This document shows, piece after piece, positions 32,128 to 41,499 of a stretch of DNA of 64,000 nucleotides. A program made the position numbers and the translations under genes. A model generated the notes under the pieces. That model did not search any database. It was given only the letters and a program-made list of their open reading frames with translations, and had not been told where the DNA came from. The stretch comes from Armatimonadota bacterium. Its GTDB lineage: Bacteria; Sysuimicrobiota; Sysuimicrobiia; Sysuimicrobiales; Humicultoraceae. The stretch's first letter is position 1. Every line of letters begins with the position of its first letter. The DNA is taken from the NCBI GenBank assembly GCA_031459855.1, contig JAVKHP010000001.1, positions 1,284,059 through 1,348,058 of the forward strand, written 5' to 3'.

Positions 32128-33501
32128 TCATCGCAGCGGCAGCCCCAGCCGGCGCAGGTCCTCTTTGGCCCTGGCGTAGATCTCGTAGTGCCAGGGCGCC
32201 GGCTCCAGGGTGTCCAGATCGTAGCAGTCCTGGAACCGCGAGCCCTCCGGCGCGTTCTCCAGGTGCGGTTCGTAGCGCGCCAGCAGCGCCTTGACGATCT
32301 CGTTGCCCTGCTCGCGCGTCAGCCCCGCCGCGGCATGGGCCACCTCGCACGCGAAGCGCATCTCGAGTGGACTGTAGTTGTCCATGAGGATGCCCTTGGC
32401 CGGGTGCACCGTCTCGATGTTGGCTCCCGAGACCACGTCGGTGATGATGCGGGCCGCGGTCTCGTCGTACAGCTGCGGCGTCGCCGTGCCGGCCGCGGCG
32501 TAGCCCAGGTTGAAGTAGGGGAAGGGCATGTTGCGGCTGATGGCCTGGCAGCCCAGGGCCACGCTGGTGAGCACCTCGCGCGCGGTGGAGTTGGACTGGG
32601 TGATGTGCAGCGAGTAGAGCAGGTGGTACGTGGCGCCCACCAGCAGGGGGCCGGCCATGACGTACGCGGCGTTGAGCACCGCCGAGCCGATGACCCCGCC
32701 GGCGAAGCCGCCGTAGATGGCGCCGGCCGCGAACCCCACGTTGCCTCCGAACGAGAGTACGGCGGCGGTCTTGTTCAACACGTTGTAGTCGAGCTTGAGC
32801 TCCGAGAGCGAGACGATCAGCCAGCCGTCGCTGGGGCGCAGGCCGTACTCGCGGTTGGTGACGGCCAGCACGCCCATGGGCGACGCCGAGGTGGACAGCA
32901 GGTTGATGATCGGCAGCCCGGGCCGCCCGGCGCGGCGCATCGACTCGCGCCCCAGCCGCACCGAGTGGATCGCTGCGAAGATCTCGGACGGCGCGCCGGC
33001 CTGCACCGGCATGCCGCGGATCCGGGTGAGGGCGGGGATGCTCATCGAGTCGGCCTGCGGGATGCGCGCGTAGCCTTCGACCACGGCCGAGGCGATCTCG
33101 TCCGAGGAGACCGGAATGCCGCCGCCCACGTGGCACCACGGGCGCTGTGGATCCTCGGGCCGGCGTGGCCGCATGGCCTTCGCCTCCTTCCCCTCGCCCA
33201 GCGCACACGCCCGCGGGGCGTAGTGGATCGCCTCCTCCAGCTCGTCGCGGGTGAAGGTGATGACCCGGTTGGTGTCGGGGCAGTAGCAGCCCGTCTCCAC
33301 CAGGAACTCCTTGGCGGCCAGGAAGATGCGGTCAGCCAGGTCGTCGTCCCAGGGCACGACGACGTCCTTCGGCGGGGCCTTCAGCCCGTACTTCGCGATC
33401 ACCCGCGTCAGGTTCGGCACGAACCGCTGCATGTCGAAGTCGTCGGGCGCCACGATCGGCCCGGTCGCGGCCCGTCGGCAGATCTCCAGGAAGGGCACCA
33501 T
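32128..33501 (-). CDS. Trimethylamine-methyltransferase family protein (MttB superfamily, non-Pyl)
   Basis: The 457-aa TIM-barrel enzyme belongs to the MttB superfamily, which demethylates quaternary or tertiary amines onto a cognate corrinoid protein. Landmarks are FTRDELEEAI, ISSDEIASAVVEGYARIPQAD-like and GGNVGFAAGAIYGGFAGG segments. The frame contains no in-frame amber codon, so it is a non-pyrrolysine member like glycine-betaine MtgB, proline-betaine MtpB or carnitine MtcB homologues. The substrate is most likely a quaternary amine, but the family is broad. ATG 33501 has a strong GAGGAGG SD. The corrinoid partner follows directly. Confidence 0.9.
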   Translation of the reverse strand: MVPFLEICRRAATGPIVAPDDFDMQRFVPNLTRVIAKYGLKAPPKDVVVPWDDDLADRIFLAAKEFLVETGCYCPDTNRVITFTRDELEEAIHYAPRACALGEGKEAKAMRPRRPEDPQRPWCHVGGGIPVSSDEIASAVVEGYARIPQADSMSIPALTRIRGMPVQAGAPSEIFAAIHSVRLGRESMRRAGRPGLPIINLLSTSASPMGVLAVTNREYGLRPSDGWLIVSLSELKLDYNVLNKTAAVLSFGGNVGFAAGAIYGGFAGGVIGSAVLNAAYVMAGPLLVGATYHLLYSLHITQSNSTAREVLTSVALGCQAISRNMPFPYFNLGYAAAGTATPQLYDETAARIITDVVSGANIETVHPAKGILMDNYSPLEMRFACEVAHAAAGLTREQGNEIVKALLARYEPHLENAPEGSRFQDCYDLDTLEPAPWHYEIYARAKEDLRRLGLPLR

Positions 33502-33608
33502 GCGTCATCCTCCTCGGCGTCCCGCGCGCCGCTACCCCGCGCTGCACGCTGCCGGCCAGGGCCCGGAGCGCACGGGCCGCAGGCGCCGGCGCGTCGCCCG
33601 CCCCATCG

Positions 33609-34520
33609 CTACCGACCGCGGCGCACGACCTCGGCGATGCGCCGGATGTGCTCGGGCGTGCTGCCGCAGCAGGCGCCCACCAGGCGTGCGCCGGCTGCCA
33701 CGATCGCGGGGTAGCCGGCAGCCATCGGCTCCGGCGCCAGGTCGTAGACCGTGCGATCGTCGACGATCTTCGGCATCCCCGCGTTGGGGTACGCCACCAG
33801 CGGCCGGTCGGTGGCCGTGCGCATCTGGGCGATGATCACCGCGGCCCGCGCCGGGCCGCCCTCGCCGCAGTTGCACCCGACGATGTCGGCGCCGGCGGCG
33901 GTCAGCAGGCGGGCGGCCTCGGCGGGCGTCGTCCCCCACAGGGTCCGGTCCAGCTGCCGGGCCGCGTTGTACTGGAAGAACATCGTGGCCATGACCGGCA
34001 GGCCCGTGGCCTCCTTGGCGGCCTGGATCGCCACGACGGCCTCGTCGGGGACCATCATCGTCTCCACCGCCAGCAGGTCGACGCCGCCCTCGGCCAGCGC
34101 CACCGCCTGCTCGGTGAAGTTGGCGCGCAGCTCGTCCAGCGAGACGTCTCCCATGGCCGCCAGGGTGTCGGGCAGGTGTCCGGTGGGGCCCATCGCGCCC
34201 GCCACGTACGCGCCCGGCGGGCAGGCCGCTCGGGCCAGCTTCGCGCCCAGGTAGTTGAGGTCGCGGACACGTCCCTCCAGCCCGTAGGGCGCCAGCTTGA
34301 GCCGCGTGCCGCCGAAGGTGTTGGTCTCGATGACATCCGCCCCGGCGGCGAGGTAGGCCCGGTGGATGCCCGCGACCACGTCGGGTCGGGTCTCGTTCCA
34401 CAGCTCCGGGCAGGCGCCATCGACCAGGCCCGCCTCGAAGAGCATGGTGCCCATGGCGCCGTCGAGGATCAGCACCTCCGACGCCAGGCGCTCCACCAGT
34501 TCCTCGCCGCGTGCTCCCAC
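33609..34520 (-). CDS. Homocysteine S-methyltransferase-family protein (MetH N-terminal-like)
   Basis: The 303-aa barrel carries the LILDGAMGTMLFEAG start, ADVIETNTFGGTRLKL, and the zinc-ligand cysteines in GCNCGEGG (residues 215-222) and GACCGSTPEHI (Cys284, Cys285). It corresponds to the homocysteine-binding module of methionine synthase or to BHMT-like enzymes. It may accept the methyl group from the corrinoid protein onto homocysteine, making methionine synthase a multi-protein complex here. GTG 34520 has a GGAGGA SD. It lies 20 bp after the ASKHA gene stop. Confidence 0.88.
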   Translation of the reverse strand: MGARGEELVERLASEVLILDGAMGTMLFEAGLVDGACPELWNETRPDVVAGIHRAYLAAGADVIETNTFGGTRLKLAPYGLEGRVRDLNYLGAKLARAACPPGAYVAGAMGPTGHLPDTLAAMGDVSLDELRANFTEQAVALAEGGVDLLAVETMMVPDEAVVAIQAAKEATGLPVMATMFFQYNAARQLDRTLWGTTPAEAARLLTAAGADIVGCNCGEGGPARAAVIIAQMRTATDRPLVAYPNAGMPKIVDDRTVYDLAPEPMAAGYPAIVAAGARLVGACCGSTPEHIRRIAEVVRRGR

Positions 34521-34540
34521 CGTGTGTCCTCCACCACCGC

Positions 34541-36445
34541 CTACCGGAACTGCAGCGCCTCCAGGAACACCTCCTGGAACTCCGGGCGCGTCGCGAGCGG
34601 CACGTGCCGGATGCGCTGCGCCAGCGCCTCGGCCCGGCGGCGTTCGGTCTCGGAGACCAGCGCCATCTGAGCGCCCAGCCCGGCGGCGTTGCCCACGTAG
34701 TGCACCCGCTCGCGCCCCAGGCGCGGGATGAGGCCGATGCGCACGGCGCTGTCGACGTTCAGGTAGTTCCCAAACCCGCCGGCCAGCAGGAGCTCCGCCA
34801 GCCGGTCGTCCGGCGTGTCGGTCAGCCGCTGCAGCATCGCGATGCCGGCACGGATGGCGCCCTTGGCGAGCTGGAGCTGCCGGATGTCGCCCTGCGTCAG
34901 CACCACGGCCTCGCCGGTGGCGCTCTCGTCCGGCGTGACGACGACGAAGGCCGGTTGGCCATCGGGGAACACCGTCACCCGGCGGCGGAGGGCATCCGGG
35001 ACGCCCGAAGGCGGCTCGGGGTGCAGGCGCCCGGAGGCGTCGACGACGCCTGCGTCCAGCAGCCCGGCGACCAGATCCAGGATGCCCGAGCCGCACAGGC
35101 CGGCGGGCGGGACGTCGCCGATGACGTGGTAGGCGACGTCCTGCGCGATGCGCACGCGGTCGATGGCGCCGCGGGCGGCCCGCATGCCGCAGCGCAGCTG
35201 CGCGCCCTCCAGCGCTGGCCCGGCGGGCGCCGAGCAGGCGACGAGGCCGTCGGGGCCGCCGAGCACCATCTCGCCGTTGGTCCCGATGTCCACGGCCAGA
35301 CGTGGTGCGCGGGCGGCGTCCAGGCGCGTGGCCAGCGCCATCGCGGTGGCATCGGCCCCCACGAACCCCGCCACGATCGGCAGCAGGAAGACCGGGGTCG
35401 CGGGGGGCAGGCGCAGGCCCACCTCGGCGGCGCGCAGCCGCAGGCCGCGACGGACCGCGGGCGCGTAGGGCGCCTGCCCGACGTACGTCGGGTCCAGCCC
35501 GAGGAAGAGGTGGTGCATCACCGTGTTGCCCACCACCACCACCTTGTAGATGCGCTCACGGGCGATGGCGGCCTGGGCGCACGTGTCCTCGATCTGGGCG
35601 TTCAGGTGCTGGAGCAGCCGCACGTGCAGACGGCGCACGTGGGCAGGGTGCTCCTGCGCGAACGCGATGCGCGACATCAGGTCGCCGCCGAAGGCCGCCT
35701 GGGGATTCAGGCCGGATACCGTGGCCACCGTGGCGCCGGTCCAGAGATCGACCAGGTACGTGACGACCGTGGTGGTCCCGATGTCGACCGCGAGCCCGAA
35801 GGCCTCGGCGCGCGTGTCGCCGGGCTCGACGGCCAGGAGCAGCTTGTCGGCGCACACCACGGTGAGCCCGTGGCGCGCCGTGCGCAGGAGCGCCGGCAGC
35901 CGGCGGAGGGCATCGAGGGCCACGTCGTCGGGAAGCCCTGCACCGGCCAGGGCCCCGCCGGGTGCGTCCGCGAGCGCCCGCGCTACCTCCTCCAGGTCGG
36001 AGGACGGTCGCGTCTCGTCGTCGGGCGGGGAGGGGACGACGTAGGTCTTGACCACGCCCGCGTCGAGCACCAGCCCGGGGGCCGTCCGCACGGCCGCCGT
36101 GGCGGTCACGATCTGGAACCCCGCCTCGTCGATCGGCGGCGCCACCAGCACGGTGAGGTCGGTCCACGCCTCGGCCTGGCAGGCCAGCCGGTAGCGGTCG
36201 CGCACCGCGTCGTCGCCCAGCTGGACGCGGTCGGCGAGCGTGGGAGGCGGCGGTGTGCCGGCGGTGATCTGCACCCGGCAGCTGCGACACCGGCCGCGCG
36301 CACCGCACGTGGCGACGATCTCCACGCCGGCACGCTGGGCGGCCTGCAGCAGCGTCGTGCCCGCCGGCACCGCGACGTGCTGCTGCGCGGGCGCGAACGT
36401 CACGGCGACGGCCTGGGGCAGGGAGGACGTCTGCGGGGCATGCAT
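34541..36445 (-). CDS. ASKHA-type corrinoid-activating protein with 2Fe-2S domain
   Basis: The 634-aa protein begins with a plant-type 2Fe-2S ferredoxin domain (Cys47, Cys53, Cys56, Cys89: CGARGRCRSC and later YRLACQ). A linker and an ATP-binding actin/hexokinase-like C-terminal half follow (FGLAVDIGTTTVVTYLVDL near 220, LAVDIGTNGEMVLGG and GLCGSGILDLVAGLL). This is the RACE/RamA-like DUF4445 family that reductively re-activates oxidised Co(II) corrinoid proteins at ATP cost. It is the expected repair factor for the corrinoid protein in the same operon. ATG 36445 lacks a strong SD; the next upstream gene ends 29 bp away. Confidence 0.9.
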   Translation of the reverse strand: MHAPQTSSLPQAVAVTFAPAQQHVAVPAGTTLLQAAQRAGVEIVATCGARGRCRSCRVQITAGTPPPPTLADRVQLGDDAVRDRYRLACQAEAWTDLTVLVAPPIDEAGFQIVTATAAVRTAPGLVLDAGVVKTYVVPSPPDDETRPSSDLEEVARALADAPGGALAGAGLPDDVALDALRRLPALLRTARHGLTVVCADKLLLAVEPGDTRAEAFGLAVDIGTTTVVTYLVDLWTGATVATVSGLNPQAAFGGDLMSRIAFAQEHPAHVRRLHVRLLQHLNAQIEDTCAQAAIARERIYKVVVVGNTVMHHLFLGLDPTYVGQAPYAPAVRRGLRLRAAEVGLRLPPATPVFLLPIVAGFVGADATAMALATRLDAARAPRLAVDIGTNGEMVLGGPDGLVACSAPAGPALEGAQLRCGMRAARGAIDRVRIAQDVAYHVIGDVPPAGLCGSGILDLVAGLLDAGVVDASGRLHPEPPSGVPDALRRRVTVFPDGQPAFVVVTPDESATGEAVVLTQGDIRQLQLAKGAIRAGIAMLQRLTDTPDDRLAELLLAGGFGNYLNVDSAVRIGLIPRLGRERVHYVGNAAGLGAQMALVSETERRRAEALAQRIRHVPLATRPEFQEVFLEALQFR

Positions 36446-36474
36446 GACGGGATGCTGCACCTGGCCGCGCGGCC

Positions 36475-37098
36475 TCACGGCGCGCCGGTGGGCACGAGGC
36501 CGTAGAGGCCCGAGACGGACTTGCTGGGGCGCATGACGCAACTCTCGGTGAGGCGCACCGTCAGCGCACTCCCGGCGAACGCGGCGAAGAGCAGACGCTG
36601 CTCCTCCAGCGCCCACCCCGCGAACCCGGGCGCCATGCGGGCGGTGAGGCGGTACCCCCGGCGTCGCGCGTCGGCGGCCAGCAGCTGGCGCACGTCGCGC
36701 AGCAACCCGTCGATGGCCACCCAGCCGGCGGTGTCGAGCAGGAGACCTTCGACCAGGTGTTCCTCGCGCACCAGCGCCTGCGCGCGCCGCTCGAGCGCCG
36801 CCCCGATCGTGAGCACCAGGAGGACGGCCTCGGTCGCGCCCGCCAGACGGTGCGCCAGCGTCCTGCTGTGGAAGACCACGCCATCGTCCAGCGCCACACG
36901 CCCTTGTGGGTCCACGCTGCGCACCGACAGGCGGCGCAGCCACCCGCGGGGCTCGAGCAGCGTCTCCGCGGCCGCGGCCATCTGCCGCGCGATCTCGCGC
37001 AAGCGCGGGGCCACCTCCGCAGGCCTGCGGTACTTGTGCAGGCGCAGCACGAGGTCGGGGTCCACGCGCGGAGGCCGCAGGCGTAGCTCGTCGATCAT
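36475..37098 (-). CDS. MetH activation-domain-like protein
   Basis: The 207-aa protein resembles the stand-alone vitamin-B12-dependent methionine synthase activation domain: TIGAALERRAQALV, AAADARRRGYRLTARMAPGF-like helices, and the S-adenosylmethionine-binding tail RPSKSVSGLYGLVP. In MetH this domain re-methylates cob(II)alamin using AdoMet. As a separate polypeptide it probably helps prime the corrinoid protein or interacts with the homocysteine module. ATG 37098 is chosen because conserved sequence starts just after; upstream codons cover an unrelated spacer. It is in the middle of the corrinoid operon. Confidence 0.8.
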   Translation of the reverse strand: MIDELRLRPPRVDPDLVLRLHKYRRPAEVAPRLREIARQMAAAAETLLEPRGWLRRLSVRSVDPQGRVALDDGVVFHSRTLAHRLAGATEAVLLVLTIGAALERRAQALVREEHLVEGLLLDTAGWVAIDGLLRDVRQLLAADARRRGYRLTARMAPGFAGWALEEQRLLFAAFAGSALTVRLTESCVMRPSKSVSGLYGLVPTGAP

Positions 37099-37216
37099 GG
37101 CCGGACCGAGGAGGCACGCACGTAAGTGGCGTTCGCCCCGGCGCGTACCGTTCCTACTCTCCCACGGCCGGCGTCGGACGGGGGCAGTCCAGCCGGGCGG
37201 CGCCCCCCGACGCCGG

Positions 37217-38905
37217 TCAGGCCTGCAGGCCCAGGATCGTACCGTCGTCATCGATGTCGATCTCCCGCGCGCGGGGTCGCGCGCCCAGCGCGGGCATCGT
37301 CAGCATCTCGCCGGCGAGCGCCAACACGAACCCCGCACCGGCCCGCACCGCTGCATCCCGGATCCGCAGCACGACGCCCGCGGGCACGCCGCGCAGCTGC
37401 GGCCGGTCGCTGAGCGAGTACTGGGTCTTGGCGATGCAGACGGGCAGCCGGCCGTATCCCCAGGTCTCGGCTTCCGCCAGCCGCGCGCGGGCGGCGTCGG
37501 CGAACTCCACGCCGGCGGCGTTGTAGACCACCTGCGCCACCGTGCGGATCTTCTCCGCCAGCGGGGCGCCGGCAGGGTAGAGCCTGCCGCCGTCCGGGAG
37601 GGCCCCGTCGGTCTCCGGTCCGGGCGCCTCCTGGGCCACCCGGCACACCAGGTCGGCCACCTCCAAAGCGCCCTCCCCACCGGCGTCGTACGCGCGCGAG
37701 ATGGCCGCGGGCACGCTCCAGGCCCGCGCGGCGTCCAGGACCGCAGCCTGCTCCCCCGGCGCATCCGTCGTGAAGGCGTTGACGCAGACCACCGGTCGCA
37801 TGCCCAGGCGCCGGACGATGCCGACGTGATGGCCGAGCAGCGGCAGCCCGGCCCGGAGCGCCTCCTCGTCGGGCGCCGCCAGCTGCTCGACCGGCAGGCC
37901 GCCATGGTATTTCAGGGCACGGGTCGTGACCACGACCACCGCGACGGCGGGCCGGGGACCGCCGTGGGCGCCGACGATGTGGACGAACTTCTCCGCACCC
38001 AGGTCGGCGCCGAACCCCGCCTCCACGACCACGTAGGACGCCAGCCGGCGTGCCAGGTGCAGCGCCACCAGCGAGCTGGTGCCATGGGCGATGTTGGCGA
38101 ACGGTCCGGCGTGCACCAGTGCCGGACCACCTTCCTGCGTCTGCACCAGGTTGGGCAGCAGCGCGTCCCGCAGCAGCGCGGCCATCGCGCCGGCCACCCC
38201 CACGTCGTCGGCGGTCACCGGCGCCCCGGCCGGCGTCGCGCCCACCACGATACGCCCCAGCCGTTGCCGCAGGTCGCGGTACGACGTGGCCAGGGCCAGG
38301 ATCGCCATCACCTCCGATGCCGCCGTGATCTCGAAGCGGTCCTCGCGGGGGGTCTGGTCCAGGGCCACCAGCACCCGGCGCAGGGCGCGGTCGTTGACGT
38401 CGAGGACGCGGGGCAGGAACACGCGCGCCGGGTCCACCCGGGGCTCGCGTTTCCGGTACAGGTGGTCGTCGAGCGCCGCGGCCAGCAGGTTGTGGGCGGA
38501 GGTCACCGCGTGCAGGTCGCCGGTGAAGTGCAGGTTGATGGCCTCGGCCGGTTCGACCGTGGCGCGTCCGCCGCCGGTGGCCCCGCCCTTCTGGCCGAAG
38601 ATCGGTCCCATGGAGGGCTCCCGCAGGCAGACGATGGCACGTTCGCCCAGCCGCCAGAGCGCCTGGGCCAGGCCGATGGCGGTGGTGGTCTTGCCCTCGC
38701 CCGCGGGCGTCGGGTTGATGGACGTGACGAGGATCACCCGCCCGCGCGCCCGCGCCTCCAGCCGCGCCAGGGCCCGCAGCGACACCTTTGCGATCCACGG
38801 GCCGTAGGGGATCAGGTCATCGGCGGTCAACCCGATCTGGCGTGCGACGTCGGCGATCGGGCGCAGGCGCGGACGTGCGGGGACCGGCTCGCGCAGCGGC
38901 CTCAC
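37217..38905 (-). CDS. fhs: Formate-tetrahydrofolate ligase
   Basis: This 562-aa enzyme interconverts formate + ATP + THF and 10-formyl-THF. The P-loop PTPAGEGKTTT is at 65-75, followed by REPSMGPIFGQKGGATGGG, INLHFTGDLHAV, a FANIAHGTSS region and a C-terminal GEMLTMPAL. Length is normal. GTG 38905 overlaps the stop of the pterin-binding gene (GTGA). In the demethylation direction it would release formate from folate-bound C1 units with ATP gain; in the other it feeds C1 into biosynthesis. Two helpful neighbours, MTHFR-like and methyltransferase genes, are upstream in the operon. Confidence 0.95.
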   Translation of the reverse strand: MRPLREPVPARPRLRPIADVARQIGLTADDLIPYGPWIAKVSLRALARLEARARGRVILVTSINPTPAGEGKTTTAIGLAQALWRLGERAIVCLREPSMGPIFGQKGGATGGGRATVEPAEAINLHFTGDLHAVTSAHNLLAAALDDHLYRKREPRVDPARVFLPRVLDVNDRALRRVLVALDQTPREDRFEITAASEVMAILALATSYRDLRQRLGRIVVGATPAGAPVTADDVGVAGAMAALLRDALLPNLVQTQEGGPALVHAGPFANIAHGTSSLVALHLARRLASYVVVEAGFGADLGAEKFVHIVGAHGGPRPAVAVVVVTTRALKYHGGLPVEQLAAPDEEALRAGLPLLGHHVGIVRRLGMRPVVCVNAFTTDAPGEQAAVLDAARAWSVPAAISRAYDAGGEGALEVADLVCRVAQEAPGPETDGALPDGGRLYPAGAPLAEKIRTVAQVVYNAAGVEFADAARARLAEAETWGYGRLPVCIAKTQYSLSDRPQLRGVPAGVVLRIRDAAVRAGAGFVLALAGEMLTMPALGARPRAREIDIDDDGTILGLQA

Positions 38906-39739
38906 GGGCGCACCTTGAGGAAGTCGAAGGCACCGGCCCGCGCCGCGGTCAGGTAGCGCCGGCAGAAGTCGTCGTGCCCCAGCAGCATCTCCGCGGTGGC
39001 CAGCTGCGCCATGAGGCGCCGGTCCAGCGGATCGAGGATGAAGGCGTCCATGCCATGGGCCAGGCAGAGCACGAGGAACACCTGGTTGATCTGCGCCCGA
39101 TGGGGCAACCCGAACGAGACGTTGCTGAGGCCGCAGATGGTGCGGATCCCAGGGTAGCGGGCCTTGATCAGGTCCAGCGCCTCCAGGAAGACCGCCACGC
39201 ACCGGCTGTCGGTCGCGATGGGGAACACCAGGGGGTCCACCAGGATGTCGGCGAAGGGCACGCCGGCATCGGTCAGGCCGTCGACGAGGCGCGCGGCCAG
39301 TTCCAGCCGCCCCTGGGCCGTGGCCGGAATCCCCGTGTCGTCCATGCACAGCGCGACGACCTCCGGTTGGAACTCCTTGATCACGGGGAGCAGGCGCGTC
39401 CAGCGATCGTGCTCCAGGTTGATCGAGTCCAGGAGCGCGCGGCCGCGGTGGACTTCCAGGCCGCGCCGCAGCGCAGCGGGGTTGGGGCTGTCGATGGAGA
39501 GCCGGACGTCCAGCGCGTCCTGGATCGTGCGCACCGCCCACTCCATGCACGCCACCTCGTCCTCCATGAGGGTGGCGCAGTTCACGTCGACGAGGTGCGC
39601 GCCCGCGTCCACCTGGCGACGGGCCAGGTCGACGATGGCAGCGGCGTCCCGGGCCTCCAGGAGCGGCTGGATCTGCCGGCGCGTCGAGTTGATCAGCTCG
39701 CCGACGATCAGCGTGCGGGGGCGGATACTCGTCGCCCAT
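38902..39739 (-). CDS. Pterin-binding methyltetrahydrofolate methyltransferase, apparent N-terminal frameshift
   Basis: The protein resembles AcsE/MeTr and the MetH pterin domain: LIVGELINSTRRQIQ, DAGAHLVDVN, RLSIDSPNP, DTGIPATA and GLSNVSFGLPHRA. It would move methyl groups between the corrinoid protein and tetrahydrofolate. The best start is ATG 39739 with a GGGAGGTG SD, but it is one base out of frame with the conserved part. Removing one base from a run of five (39717-39721) restores a continuous reading. In the conserved frame no ATG/GTG/TTG occurs before GTG 39612, which would delete about 33 conserved residues. It could be a sequencing error, a non-canonical CTG start at 39711, or real slippage. 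Confidence 0.8.
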
Positions 39740-41297
39740 CACCTCCCGTGGGCAGCCGGGCGGGATGCGGTCCTCCGCCCTGGAAGTGGACGAGCCAGGA
39801 GCAGCGATCGCGGTGCGCTTCGGGCACAGCGGGGATCAGCAGGTGCTCGAGGTCGTCCAGCCGGCCGGCGGCCTTGGCCAGGCGGTAGATCCGGTGGTGG
39901 ATGCACTCGTGCGCCGCGACCTCGCAGCGGCCGTCGCGGCTGCCGCCACAGGGGCCGTTGGCCAGTCCCTTGGGACACGTCTCCGGGCACACGTACGCGG
40001 TGGCGGGCAGGCGGCAGAAGCCGCAGCGCCGACAGCCGACCAGCGGGCCCTTCACCGCACCCTCCAGCGCTGCCAGCAGGGCGTCAGCGCCCGCGCGGCC
40101 CTCCAGCGCCCGCACCAGCGGACCGAGCACGCGGGCCCCGGCGGAGCCGTCGTGGAACACAGCCCGGTCGACGGCGTCCAGCAGGCGAAACCGGAGCGCC
40201 TCGACGCGCCCGGGCCGTGCGCCGTCTACGGGGAACGCCCCGTCGAGGTAGTAGCCATCGTCCGGCGCGACGCGCGCCTGACGGCCATCGGGGAGGGTGA
40301 GCATCTCCCCCCAGGCCTGCTGCCACGCGTCTAGGTCGGGGCAGGCGGTGGCGACGGCGTCGACCTCCTCCAGCAACCGTTCGACCTTCGGCCAGGTGTG
40401 CAGGCCGCTGACCTGCGCGCCTGCATACCCCAGCAGCCGGACGCCCACGATCTGCAACGCCAGGCGGCGAAACGCCGCCGCCTGGCCCCCGTCGGGCGCA
40501 CACGCCTCTTCCTCCAGCCGCCGCGCCAGCTCGTCGGTGACGACGACGCCCGGCAGCGGGGTCTGCCGCAGGCGGCGGCAGCCGCGCGGGGTGAGCCACA
40601 GCAGGCCCGCCACCAGCGGGACGTCGTAACCGCGGGCCGCCAGCACGGCGCGGGCCTCGTGGTACTTCCGCATGTCCCAGCCGATCTGCGTGATGAGCAC
40701 ATCGGCGCCGGCCCGCACTTTCTTCCCAGCTTTCAGGTACTGCCCCAGCAGTTCCTCCTCGCGGTACTTGAACGGGCACACTGCCGCGGCCAGCAGCGCC
40801 CCCGGCGCCTGCTGCCGCGCCTGCGCCAGCGCCAGCACCGCATCGAGGTAGCGCACCGGGCGATCGCGGGGCGGGGCGCGCAGGGCGTCGCCGGTGACCA
40901 GCAGGAAGGCGTCCAGGCCGGCAGCCTGCGCCCGCCTCAGGGCCGCGTCGAGGTCGGCCGGCGACCGGTCCTTGCCGGCCAGGTGCACCAGCGGCACCAC
41001 GCCCGTGGCCGCCGCCAGGTGGGCCCCGATCGCGACGGGATCGTGGTCGTGGTCGGATCGACTCCGGTCGGTGAGCGCGATGGCCGCCACGCGCCCGTCG
41101 CTGGCTGCGGCGCGGGCCAGCGCCACGATGGGGCGGACCGCGTCGTCGAACGGCTGGCTGGCCGTCGGCGACGCCACCTCAACGGTCAGGAAGAAGCGGC
41201 CGTCGGCCAGCGCGTCGCGGACGCGGTTGTGCCGCGGGCGCACTGCCGGAGGCAGATGCGCCCCGGCGGAGGTCGGCACGACGCGAGGGGCACTCAC
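39708..41297 (-). CDS. Methylenetetrahydrofolate reductase-like protein with MTHFR_C cysteine-rich domain
   Basis: A 529-aa two-part protein. Residues about 18-330 form an MTHFR-like barrel (FFLTVEVASPTASQPFDDAV, IALTDRSRSDHDHDPV, FLLVTGDALRAPPRD, ADVLITQIGWDMRKYHE, VAGLLWLTP). The C-terminal domain has many cysteines (GCRRCGFCRLPATAYVCPETCPKGLANGPCGG), the MTHFR C-terminal domain that probably binds an Fe-S or zinc centre and electron partner. It would interconvert methylene- and methyl-THF using a ferredoxin-like donor. GTG 41297 is the most likely start; the SD is weak. The stop overlaps the next gene's start region. It is the first gene of the corrinoid operon. Confidence 0.85.
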   Translation of the reverse strand: MSAPRVVPTSAGAHLPPAVRPRHNRVRDALADGRFFLTVEVASPTASQPFDDAVRPIVALARAAASDGRVAAIALTDRSRSDHDHDPVAIGAHLAAATGVVPLVHLAGKDRSPADLDAALRRAQAAGLDAFLLVTGDALRAPPRDRPVRYLDAVLALAQARQQAPGALLAAAVCPFKYREEELLGQYLKAGKKVRAGADVLITQIGWDMRKYHEARAVLAARGYDVPLVAGLLWLTPRGCRRLRQTPLPGVVVTDELARRLEEEACAPDGGQAAAFRRLALQIVGVRLLGYAGAQVSGLHTWPKVERLLEEVDAVATACPDLDAWQQAWGEMLTLPDGRQARVAPDDGYYLDGAFPVDGARPGRVEALRFRLLDAVDRAVFHDGSAGARVLGPLVRALEGRAGADALLAALEGAVKGPLVGCRRCGFCRLPATAYVCPETCPKGLANGPCGGSRDGRCEVAAHECIHHRIYRLAKAAGRLDDLEHLLIPAVPEAHRDRCSWLVHFQGGGPHPARLPTGGDGRRVSAPAR

Positions 41298-41418
41298 CGA
41301 CGCTGCCAGTGTGCAAAGCAGGCGCACGACCGGGCAATCACCGGTTTCAGGGAGTCGCTGGCGGGGCAGCGCATGCAGGACGAAGGACGCTTCAGAGGTG
41401 CCGGCGGAGGGAGATGGT

Positions 41419-41441
41419 GTCCAAGCAACGTCCAAGCAGCG
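41419..41441 (+). repeat. Left copy of a 23-bp inverted repeat built from GTCCAAGCAGC
   Basis: Two tandem 11-12-base units (GTCCAAGCAAC, GTCCAAGCAGC). An inverted copy lies at 43014-43036 beyond the other end of the regulator gene; the copies differ at one base. It sits in the 202-bp gap between the regulator stop and the start of the MTHFR-like gene. Confidence 0.6.
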
Positions 41442-41499
41442 CCACGCAGTGCGCCACCGTGTGGCACGCCACCATCCCCCTGTGCGGCGGCCGGGGGCG

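Noticed and set aside
32128-33501. Possible pyrrolysine-containing MttB
   Set aside because: The frame is open over the whole 457 codons without an in-frame TAG, and no pyl genes are in the window.
39705-39742. Translation of the strong-SD ATG at 39739 straight through as a long separate protein
   Set aside because: After the first codons this frame is antisense-like low-complexity sequence until it reaches the formate-THF ligase frame, whose own start is GTG 38905.
41298-41499. Cobalamin riboswitch ahead of the corrinoid operon
   Set aside because: No B12-box-like element with supporting helices could be made out in this 202-bp gap. An isolated AGCCACTGG near 10400 is far from any B12-related gene and lacks structure.
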